64,000 nt of DNA from an uncultured Bacteroidota bacterium (GTDB taxonomy: Bacteria > Bacteroidota > Bacteroidia > Bacteroidales > F082): NCBI GenBank assembly GCA_937912115.1, contig CALDOI010000049.1, forward strand, positions 1-64,000. Reading direction: 5' to 3'. Shown here in pieces: positions 56,595 to 64,000 of the stretch. Below the pieces are notes generated by a model. It had not been told where the DNA came from. It did no database searches and saw only the letters and a list, made by a program, of their open reading frames with translations. Position 1 is the stretch's first letter, and every line of letters starts with the position of its first letter. A program made the position numbers and the translations under genes.

Positions 56595-57746
56595 ATGAAA
56601 CAAAAAACATCGTCAAAAATTTTTCTCCCGGTTATATTTTCCTTTTTTGTAATGGGATTTGTTGATCTGGTTGGTGTTGCAACCGGGTATGTAAAACAAG
56701 ATTTTAATCTGTCGGATAAAATGGCACAACTAATTCCATTTATGGTGTTTATCTGGTTTGCACTAATGTCGATCCCAACAGGGATTTTTCAGGATAGAAT
56801 GGGGAAAAAATTAACAGTAAATATTGGGATGATATTAACCGGCATCGGGTTACTCATTCCTTTTGTTTATTATACTCTTCCAACAGCACTTATTGGTTTT
56901 GCTTTACTTGGAATTGGAAACACAATACTTCAGGTAAGTGCAAACCCATTACTAATCGATATTTCCGCCAAAGATTCAAAGGCAGCTAACCTAAGTCTAT
57001 CACAACTTATTAAAGCAATTGCTAGTATGCTCGGCCCAATAATTACTGCCGGTTTAGCACTTTATTTGGGTAATTGGAAAATAGTTTTCCCCCTATTTGC
57101 CGCCATCTCATTTATTTCTGCACTATGGCTTAGCATGGTAAAAATTGATGAATCGAAACCAAAAAAAGCCCCCGCTACTTTTAAGAGTTCATTTGCATTG
57201 TTAAAACACCCATACATATTAATTACGATTATCGCAATCTTTTTTATGGTAGGATTTGATGTGGCCATGAACACAAATATTGCTACATTTTTAACTTCGA
57301 CATTTTCAATAAGTCTTGAAGCTGCCAGCATGGGTATTGTAATCTATTTTGCTTCATTAATGACCGGACGAACTATTGGTGCAATTCTTCTTCGAAAGAT
57401 TAACATAAAAATATTTATGGTTGTAAGCACATTACTTGCTATTGTTGGATTAATTGGCATTATACTATCAAATAATCTATTGCTAACACAAATTATGATT
57501 TTCGTGACAGGCATCGGTTTTTCCAACGTATTCCCTATTATGTTTGCACTAATTGTGGAAAAGAAACCTGATTATGCAAATGAGTTATCGGGGTTGATAA
57601 TACTAGCAGTAAGTGGTGGAGCAATAATTCCACCGGTTGTAGGCTTTTTCAGTGATATTTTTGGAGTAATTGCAACCATATATGTATTGATTTTATGTAT
57701 GCTCTATATTGCATATGCATCTTATTACGTAATAAAAACAGATTAA
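56595..57746 (+). CDS. Major facilitator superfamily sugar transporter
   Basis: The protein has 383 residues and about twelve hydrophobic helices. FMVFIWFALMSIPTGIFQDRMGKK is the MFS loop 2-3 signature (D-R-x-GKK), and the halves repeat. It resembles the FucP-type proton:sugar symporters used in Bacteroidota sugar loci. The ATG at 56595 is preferred over a TTG at 56580. It probably brings released mannose into the cytoplasm. It directly abuts the ROK gene (TAAATG). Confidence 0.88.
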   Translation: MKQKTSSKIFLPVIFSFFVMGFVDLVGVATGYVKQDFNLSDKMAQLIPFMVFIWFALMSIPTGIFQDRMGKKLTVNIGMILTGIGLLIPFVYYTLPTALIGFALLGIGNTILQVSANPLLIDISAKDSKAANLSLSQLIKAIASMLGPIITAGLALYLGNWKIVFPLFAAISFISALWLSMVKIDESKPKKAPATFKSSFALLKHPYILITIIAIFFMVGFDVAMNTNIATFLTSTFSISLEAASMGIVIYFASLMTGRTIGAILLRKINIKIFMVVSTLLAIVGLIGIILSNNLLLTQIMIFVTGIGFSNVFPIMFALIVEKKPDYANELSGLIILAVSGGAIIPPVVGFFSDIFGVIATIYVLILCMLYIAYASYYVIKTD

Positions 57747-58853
57747 ATGAACCCTAATACTGATAATAGAATTATACTGACATTAGATGCCGGAGGGACT
57801 AATTTTGTATTCTCAGCCATACAATCTAATATTGCTATTGTTGAACCAATCAGGCTTCCAGCTGAAGCACATAACCTCGACTTATGCCTTGGAAATATAA
57901 TTTCGGGTTTTAAACAGGTTAATGAAGCTGTTAGAGGGAAAGCCTGTGCAATTAGTTTTGCTTTTCCGGGTCCTGCCGATTACGAGAAGGGAATCATAGG
58001 CAACCTTCCTAATTTTGAGGCCTTCAATGGAAATATACCCTTGGGTCCAATACTTGAACATAAATTTGGATTGCCCGTTTTCATAAACAACGATGGTAAC
58101 CTTTTCGCCTATGGTGAAGCCCTAAGTGGCTTTTTGCCAGATGTAAATAGGAGAATCATTGATGCCGGTGGTATCAAACAATACAAAAACCTTATTGGAT
58201 TAACTCTGGGAACAGGTTTTGGTGGAGGAATTGTACTAAACAAAACTCTTGTAATTGGCGACAGTGGCTGTGGTGCAGAAGTACACAACAGCCTAAACAA
58301 ATTCAATAGTGATTGGAATGCGGAAGAGAGCATAAGCACTCGTTCAATACAGCGTGTATACTGTGAGATTGCCAAAATTCCATTCAACAACTCAATAATG
58401 CCTAAAGATATTTCGGATATTGCAGGCAGTATTATTGAAGGAAACAAAGAGGCAGCGATAGAAGCATTCCGTCAATTTGGTGAAGCATTGGGAAGTTCTA
58501 TCGCAAACATAATTACACTTATCGATGGTATTGTAGTTCTTGGTGGTGGAATAACTTCTGCATGGGATTATTTTTCTCCAGCACTCTTTAAGGAAATAAA
58601 TCGCAATTACTTTCATTTCACCGGGTCTGCTAACGACCGACTATCCTTTAAAGTTTTTGATCTTGAAGAATCATCCCAATTTAAAACTTTTGCCATGGGA
58701 GAAGTTCAAAAAATCTCCATTCCCGGAATTGATAAAGAAATTGAATTTGACAGCATGCCACGCACCGGAATTGGAGTTTCAAAACTTGGCGCAAGTCATG
58801 CTATAGCTCTTGGAGCATATACTTTTGCGTTGCAACAACTCGACAATAAATAA
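57747..58853 (+). CDS. ROK-family sugar kinase
   Basis: The protein has 368 residues. The ATP-binding LTLDAGGTNFVFSAI, SFAFPGPADYEKGI, INNDGN (catalytic Asp) and LGTGFGGGIV are ROK motifs, and VLGGGITSAWDYF follows. The canonical zinc-binding CxCGxxGC is not visible (GCGAEVHN instead). It likely phosphorylates mannose or glucose arriving through the adjacent MFS transporter, feeding the isomerase. The exact sugar is inferred. Confidence 0.85.
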   Translation: MNPNTDNRIILTLDAGGTNFVFSAIQSNIAIVEPIRLPAEAHNLDLCLGNIISGFKQVNEAVRGKACAISFAFPGPADYEKGIIGNLPNFEAFNGNIPLGPILEHKFGLPVFINNDGNLFAYGEALSGFLPDVNRRIIDAGGIKQYKNLIGLTLGTGFGGGIVLNKTLVIGDSGCGAEVHNSLNKFNSDWNAEESISTRSIQRVYCEIAKIPFNNSIMPKDISDIAGSIIEGNKEAAIEAFRQFGEALGSSIANIITLIDGIVVLGGGITSAWDYFSPALFKEINRNYFHFTGSANDRLSFKVFDLEESSQFKTFAMGEVQKISIPGIDKEIEFDSMPRTGIGVSKLGASHAIALGAYTFALQQLDNK

Positions 58854-58857
58854 TATC

Positions 58858-61857
58858 ATGAAAAGATTTCTAAGCATATCAGTACTCATAATACTTACCC
58901 TAAGCATTTCCGCACAAAACGCTAAAAGCAGAAAGTCGCCTGTTAACTATGTTGATCCACTAATGGGAACAACATTTGCACGATGGATGCTATTTCCGGG
59001 AGTGACAATGCCTTTTGGGATGGTAAAGCTTAGTCCTGACAATCAGCGAAAAGGCTGGAAAGCCGGATATGAATACAAAATTCATAATATCGCTGGATTT
59101 TCTCATGTTCATTCATGGACAATGGGAGGATTATTAACCATGCCAACAACCGGGCCCTTAAAAATTACACCCGGTACCGAAACAAATCCTGACCTTGGTT
59201 ACAGATCAAGAATTTCTCATGACAATGAAACAGCACAAGCGGGTTATTATCAGGTTTTTCTGGAAGATTATGGGATCAACGCAGAACTTACTTCAACCAC
59301 ACGGGCAGGATTTCAACGGTACACTTTTCCCAAATCAAATTCTGCCAGAATACTAATCGACTTAAAAATACCAACGGAATATAGCTACGAAATATTTGAA
59401 GCTAAAATCACAAAAGTAAGCGATACCGAAATCGAAGGATATACAGTTCAACAAAGTTTAAGGGGCGCAAACTATAATGAATTCAAGCTAAACTTTGTTA
59501 TCAGATTTAATAAGCCTTTCAAAACTTTCAATGGTTGGATAAGAGAAGATATTATAGAAGACACGGATGAAATTCATCTAATATTTGGTGATGACGACGT
59601 AGGCGCTTTCGTAACCTTTGAAACTGAAGAAGGTGAACAGATACACATGCAATCAGGAATTTCACTTGTTAGTATTGCTCAGGCCAGATTGAACGTGGGG
59701 GTCGAAATGGGTCCTTTTAAATGGGATTTCGACGAGGCTAAAAAACACAATCAGGATACATGGAATCAACTTCTTGGAACCATTCAAGTTGAAGGGAAAA
59801 ATGAGACTGATATTAAAAAATTCTACACTAACATGTATCGCGCATACGCAAGTCGTACAATATGGAGTGATGTAAATGGGAAATACGTCGACATGTACGA
59901 AAAGGTTCAACAACTTGAAAAACCCAATGATGTTGTTTATGGTGGTGATGCTTTTTGGAATACATTCTGGAATCTTAATCAGTTATGGACACTACAACAT
60001 CCCGAAATTGCAAATAGTTGGGTACGATCATTGCTCGAAATCTACGACAAAGGTGGCTGGCTTCCCAAAGGTCCAACAGGAATAGAGTATTCAAGCATAA
60101 TGGTAGCTTCACATGAGATTCCACTTATTGTTAGTGCCTATCAAAAAGGAATTAGAAATTACGATGTTGATAAAGCTTACACAGCTATTCGGCATAATCA
60201 AATGGAGCAGGGAAAACCTCATCCCGGTGGCGGTTTAGTTGGAAACAGGCATCTTGATTCATATATGAAATATGGTTTCGTGCCAAACGAAGAAGGGCCT
60301 GTGAGTAACACCCTTGAATATGCTTACGACGATTGGACAGTTGGCCAGATGGCTAAAGCGCTTGGTAACCAATCCGACTACAAAACATTTACTAAACGTG
60401 CATTTAATTACAAAAATGTATTTAATAAAGATGAAGGATATGTGTGGATGAAAAACTCTGATGGCACATGGGTAGAGAATTTTTCTCCCTATGGACACTC
60501 TGTTTTTCTTGGTCCCGGATTTGTTGAAGGTAATGCATGGCAGTACACTTGGTTTGTGCCTCACGACCAAAAGGGATTACTCAACCTGCTGGGAAAAGAT
60601 GAGTACATTAATCGACTTGAGGAAGGTTTTCAAAAATCCCTGCCCCACCGATTTAATTCAGAACATTTAAATGAAAACGGATTAATAGGAGTTGGAATAC
60701 TTCCAATAAATCACGGTAATCAACCAAATATGGAAGCTGCTTACCTGTTTAATTATGCCGGTGCACCATGGTTAACACAAAAGTGGGTACGCGAAATAAT
60801 GTATGGTTTCTACGGCGATGGTATTGATGCATGGCCCGGCGATGAGGATCAGGGACAAATGGGTGCCTGGTATGTTATGAGTGCGATGGGGCTGTTCGAA
60901 ATGGATGGTGGAGCATCCATAGATCCCATCTATGAAATTGGAAGTCCTATCTTTGAAAAAACAACCATTCAGTTAGACTCAAATTATTATTCGGGAGGCA
61001 CTTTCGTGATAGAAGCTAAAAATACCAGCTTCGATAATAAGTACATCCAATCAGCAAAACTAAACGGCAAAAAGTTGGAAAAGCCATGGTTTTATCATTC
61101 AGAATTAGTTGCCGGCGGAAAGCTTGAGTTAAAAATGGGAAGCAAACCAAACAAGAATTGGGGAAGTAAACCCGATGATGCTCCACCATCAATGAGTAGC
61201 CTACTTTCACAAAGTGAAATTGATGAAATTATGGCCTATGATAAATTCGCCGAAGACATGGAAGCATGGAACAAAGCCATGAGAGCATATTACTATCATA
61301 AAAAGGAAAACTTCGAATCGCTACCAAATACTCCGAATGAAATAATTTTTCTTGGCAACAGCATTACCGACGGATGTGAGTGGGGAGAACTATTCCAAAA
61401 TCAAAATATCAAAAACAGAGGAATTGGTGGAGATGATACCGATGGTATACTGGAAAGACTATCAGAAATAACAGATTCGCAGCCAGAGAAAGTTTTCATT
61501 ATGATTGGCACCAATGATTTGGCCTATGGAAAAAGTATTGATTATGTTATATCAAACTATTATAAAATAATCGACAGCATTCAATTATGGTCGCCCCTTA
61601 CACAAATATACATCCAAAGTGTACTCCCAACCGAAGATGCAATTCACACAACACGCAAAAACACAGATATCATCAAAATTAATGATCAACTAAAAAAACT
61701 AGCATCTGAAAAGGGAACAACCTACATTGATCTTTTCTCAATCTTTGCAACAAATGAAAATAAACTAAACCTTGATTATAGTATTGATGGATTGCACATA
61801 AATGGAGAAGGGTATTTAATTTGGAAAGATGCAATTCAGAATTATGTTGATGAATAA
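58858..61857 (+). CDS. GH92 alpha-mannosidase fused to an SGNH/GDSL hydrolase
   Basis: The protein has 999 residues. The ATG at 58858 is chosen because it begins a signal peptide (about 1-19); the frame extends to 58810 inside the previous gene. GH92 occupies about 25-770: NYVDPLMGTTF, FSHVHSWTMGG, the general-acid region FVEGNAWQYTWFVPHD (near 556) and the acidic pair in GDEDQGQMGAWYV (near 661). GH92 enzymes are calcium-dependent exo-alpha-mannosidases. About 825-999 is an SGNH esterase with FLGNSITDG, GTNDLA and DGLHING. The fusion suggests deacylation of decorated mannosides. It is periplasmic or surface-located. Confidence 0.92.
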   Translation: MKRFLSISVLIILTLSISAQNAKSRKSPVNYVDPLMGTTFARWMLFPGVTMPFGMVKLSPDNQRKGWKAGYEYKIHNIAGFSHVHSWTMGGLLTMPTTGPLKITPGTETNPDLGYRSRISHDNETAQAGYYQVFLEDYGINAELTSTTRAGFQRYTFPKSNSARILIDLKIPTEYSYEIFEAKITKVSDTEIEGYTVQQSLRGANYNEFKLNFVIRFNKPFKTFNGWIREDIIEDTDEIHLIFGDDDVGAFVTFETEEGEQIHMQSGISLVSIAQARLNVGVEMGPFKWDFDEAKKHNQDTWNQLLGTIQVEGKNETDIKKFYTNMYRAYASRTIWSDVNGKYVDMYEKVQQLEKPNDVVYGGDAFWNTFWNLNQLWTLQHPEIANSWVRSLLEIYDKGGWLPKGPTGIEYSSIMVASHEIPLIVSAYQKGIRNYDVDKAYTAIRHNQMEQGKPHPGGGLVGNRHLDSYMKYGFVPNEEGPVSNTLEYAYDDWTVGQMAKALGNQSDYKTFTKRAFNYKNVFNKDEGYVWMKNSDGTWVENFSPYGHSVFLGPGFVEGNAWQYTWFVPHDQKGLLNLLGKDEYINRLEEGFQKSLPHRFNSEHLNENGLIGVGILPINHGNQPNMEAAYLFNYAGAPWLTQKWVREIMYGFYGDGIDAWPGDEDQGQMGAWYVMSAMGLFEMDGGASIDPIYEIGSPIFEKTTIQLDSNYYSGGTFVIEAKNTSFDNKYIQSAKLNGKKLEKPWFYHSELVAGGKLELKMGSKPNKNWGSKPDDAPPSMSSLLSQSEIDEIMAYDKFAEDMEAWNKAMRAYYYHKKENFESLPNTPNEIIFLGNSITDGCEWGELFQNQNIKNRGIGGDDTDGILERLSEITDSQPEKVFIMIGTNDLAYGKSIDYVISNYYKIIDSIQLWSPLTQIYIQSVLPTEDAIHTTRKNTDIIKINDQLKKLASEKGTTYIDLFSIFATNENKLNLDYSIDGLHINGEGYLIWKDAIQNYVDE

Positions 61858-61882
61858 AGAGTTTAAGTAAAACTAAAGAGCC

Positions 61883-62998
61883 ATGAAAAATATTTCGAAA
61901 TTAATTCTCGTAGCAATTATTGGAATTCTACTATCATCATGTTGCAATACAACAGAACCGCAACAAACTGCTACTTCCGACTCAACCCATGTAGATAGCT
62001 ATTTCACTAACTTTTTCGCTCGTGATTGTTGTGGAGTTACGGGAGCCGACGGCTACTACTCAGTTCCCCTACCCGATGGCCGCGTGGTTTGGATTTTTGG
62101 TGATTCATTTTTAGGAACGGTTAACCCTGATGGTAGTCGTGAAAAACGCTCTCCGGTATTTATCAGAAATGCAATGGCCGTTCAAGATGGTGATTCACTT
62201 CGTAGCATTTATAATGTTATTGATGGCTGGGAATCTTCATTGGTAATACCACCTGATGCAGTTAAAGGTACTGAGTTTTCAGAAGATTCTCTGTGGTATT
62301 GGCCCGGAGATGGTTTTGTTGAAAATGGAAAACTTAAAGTATTTATGACTGCATTTTATCAGGCAGACACAGGAAATTGGGGATTTCGCTGGACAGGGGC
62401 AAACCTGGCTACATTTAGTTTACCGGAAATAAAACTTGAAAAAATTGACCACTTAGATTACCCTGGTGAAGTGGAAATTCATTGGGGTCATGCAATTTGC
62501 GATGATGCTGATGATTATACTTACATTTATGGTGCTGGTGATAAATACCCTTACGTTGCTCGCGCTCCCAAAGGAAATGTAACTGAGCCATGGGAGTTTT
62601 ACACAGGAAGCAGTTGGGTGAATGATTCACGTTTAGCTAAACCCATGGCAAATTTCAAAGGATCGGAACAGTTTAGTGTTATTAAATTAAATAACAAATA
62701 TGTGTTATTAACCCAATCGGGTGATTTTTTGGAAAGTAGTTTGTATTCTGCAACCAGCGATTTGCCCTATACCGGATGGAGTAATAAAAAAGAACTTTAC
62801 AAACTTGAACCCTTAGTAAAGGTTAAAGATCTTTTCGCATATAATCCAGTGGCTCATCCTTATTTTACCAAAAATAATGAACTATTGATTTCCTATTGTG
62901 TGAATAGCTTAAATTTGGATGATCTTTTTCAGGACGCAAGTAAGTACCGCCCTGTATTCATCAGAGTTCCGATTGATCTTATTCTGGAAAATAAATAA
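61883..62998 (+). CDS. Beta-propeller-like lipoprotein (DUF5005-like)
   Basis: The protein has 371 residues. A lipoprotein signal ends at Cys20 or Cys21 (LSSCC). VVWIFGDSFLGTVNPDGSR, WYWPGDGFVENGKLKVFM and IHWGHAICDDADDYTYIYG recur with blade-like spacing, as in five-bladed glycan-active propellers (DUF5005/DUF4185-like). It may be a glycosidase or binding protein acting with the GH92 enzyme. The catalytic role is not established. It is 25 nt after GH92 in the same operon. Confidence 0.65.
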   Translation: MKNISKLILVAIIGILLSSCCNTTEPQQTATSDSTHVDSYFTNFFARDCCGVTGADGYYSVPLPDGRVVWIFGDSFLGTVNPDGSREKRSPVFIRNAMAVQDGDSLRSIYNVIDGWESSLVIPPDAVKGTEFSEDSLWYWPGDGFVENGKLKVFMTAFYQADTGNWGFRWTGANLATFSLPEIKLEKIDHLDYPGEVEIHWGHAICDDADDYTYIYGAGDKYPYVARAPKGNVTEPWEFYTGSSWVNDSRLAKPMANFKGSEQFSVIKLNNKYVLLTQSGDFLESSLYSATSDLPYTGWSNKKELYKLEPLVKVKDLFAYNPVAHPYFTKNNELLISYCVNSLNLDDLFQDASKYRPVFIRVPIDLILENK

Positions 62999-63004
62999 CA
63001 TAAG

Positions 63005-63811
63005 ATGAAATCAATTCCAGGCTCACTATTCTGCCTGGTACTATCTTTTCAAATTTCAGCACAAACACAATTAGTATTACAATCGGATTAATTGGATAAT
63101 CCTGATACAGTATGGGTATTTGCACCGGCTAATGCGTCAGATCATATTCCTTTCCCTCTGGTTTATTTACTTCATGGTTGGAGCGGAAATCACAAACAAT
63201 GGAATAGTATAATCGACTGTCAAGAATATGCAGATAATTATGGATTTATTATAGTTTGCCCCGATGGCCTTTATGACTCCTGGTACATTGATAGCCCCGT
63301 TGAATCTGAGAATCAATTTAGTAGTTTTTTTACATTGAAGTTAATCCCAACTATCACTGAAAAGTTTAAGGTTCAGAAAGATAATGTGTTCATAACCGGC
63401 TTAAGCATGGGTGGCCACGGTGCCCTATATCTGTTTGAAATGAATCCGTCATATTTTAGAAGTGCCGGAAGCCTGAGTGGAGTGCTTGATTTAACCGATT
63501 GGACAAAGTACTATGGAATCAGTATGATACTTGATCTTGAAAATTCGGAAAATGCTGATGAATTATCATATAATTATTCAGTGATTGGAAATATGGAAAA
63601 GCTTAGCTCAACCAACAAAGAGTTTATTGTAAGTTGTGGTACTGAGGATCCATTTTACAATCTTAATGAAGAGTTTATTCAGTCGTGTAATGAAAATAAT
63701 ATCAGTGTAAAGTTTATTCAAAACCAGGGAGGCCATAACGCAATCTATTGGCGATCTTCAATTGATGCACATTTTGATTTTTTCTCAAAGTTAGTTGAGA
63801 ATGAAGATTAA
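63005..63811 (+). pseudogene. Secreted esterase gene interrupted by an in-frame stop after the signal peptide
   Basis: From the ATG at 63005 a signal peptide (KSIPGSLFCLVLSFQISA) and QTQLVLQSD are read, then a TAA at 63089-63091. The same frame continues at once with LDNPDTVWVFAPANAS, a complete esterase (PLVYLLHGWSGNHKQW; nucleophile GLSMGGHGALYL; late His in GGHNAIYW). The 239-residue catalytic part would start only at a TTG and lack export. A single-base change (for example from CAA or GAA) explains it; sequencing error or readthrough are alternatives. It lies 6 nt after the lipoprotein gene. Confidence 0.8.
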
Positions 63812-63814
63812 GCA

Positions 63815-64000
63815 CTATAATTCTCGTTCGCTTTCAATGGTGTATGTAAAACTATCTGCACGATAATAACCCAGATTATATTCAACCGGTCTGCCACCGG
63901 GATCGAAAACAAATCTCTTTCGTTTGAGTATTGGTCTTGAAGGATCAATATCAAGTATTTTCCCGATTTCATTTCCGGCAAGTCTTGAACTTATTTCTTC
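63815..64000 (-). CDS. GntR/HutC-family regulator, C-terminal end (UTRA domain), partial
   Basis: The minus-strand frame is open to the window edge and ends at 63815. The 61 visible residues (RPILKRKRFVFDPGGRPVEYNLGYYRADSFTYTI) are the final strands of a UTRA effector-binding domain, typical of GntR regulators that sense sugar phosphates. It converges on the esterase gene with 3 bp between. It is the likely regulator of the susC-led locus. Confidence 0.8.
   Translation of the reverse strand, partial: EEISSRLAGNEIGKILDIDPSRPILKRKRFVFDPGGRPVEYNLGYYRADSFTYTIESEREL

Overview
The window is AT-rich, protein-coding DNA from a member of the Bacteroidota, probably a Bacteroidales/Marinilabiliales-type chromosome. 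The evidence is a SusC/SusD pair, a protein with a type IX secretion (T9SS) C-terminal sorting domain, S46 and M49 dipeptidyl peptidases, DUF4290 and DUF4468 family proteins, a mevalonate-pathway HMG-CoA reductase, and repeated matches to the Bacteroidota promoter (-33 TTTG, about 19-21 nt, -7 TAnnTTTG). Shine-Dalgarno sequences are mostly absent. I see no rRNA, tRNA, insertion sequence, prophage or CRISPR array.

Layout. 1-4.2 kb: two dipeptidyl peptidases (M49, cut by the window edge; S46) separated by a gap with a decayed gene. 4.2-5.7 kb: a minus-strand tauE-mobB operon behind a long structured RNA leader that resembles a riboswitch (possibly Moco-type). 5.8-7.9 kb: a TetR regulator with paired operators, a lipoprotein peroxiredoxin and a TfoX-like protein. 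8.1-11.4 kb: an unrecognised 609-aa protein, a lipoprotein hydrolase and an outer-membrane-barrel remnant. 11.4-14.9 kb: a large secreted PNGase-F-like protein. 14.9-19.0 kb: two tandem cobalamin-binding-type radical SAM proteins followed by a cysteate synthase, likely part of sulfonolipid (capnine) metabolism. 19.1-22.4 kb: minus-strand operon gpmA, PPP phosphatase, mobA and an ECF-transporter-like membrane protein. 22.5-30.2 kb: polysaccharide deacetylase, Ig-like lipoprotein, ArsR regulator, adenine deaminase, GHMP kinase plus HMG-CoA reductase, and a DUF4468 protein. 30.5-50 kb is mostly housekeeping: sdhCAB, holB, tilS, dsbD, murA, DUF4290, rplM-rpsI-rpsB-tsf, two paralogous outer-membrane proteins, a ferredoxin-NADP reductase with a 58-aa [2Fe-2S] protein, and mutS2.

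50.2-64 kb is a polysaccharide utilisation locus: SusC, SusD, a two-domain mannose-6-phosphate isomerase, an MFS sugar transporter, a ROK kinase, a GH92 mannosidase fused to an SGNH esterase, a beta-propeller-like lipoprotein, an esterase whose signal peptide is separated from its catalytic domain by an in-frame stop, and the end of a convergent GntR/UTRA regulator. The enzyme set fits import and breakdown of alpha-mannose-containing glycans, with mannose entering glycolysis through phosphorylation and isomerisation. A 20-bp imperfect palindrome just upstream of susC is a candidate operator for that regulator. The PNGase-F-like protein at 11.5 kb could supply N-glycans, but that link is inference.

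Several start codons are set by promoter position rather than by the longest open frame; these are noted in the entries. All family calls come from reading motifs by eye, without database searches.
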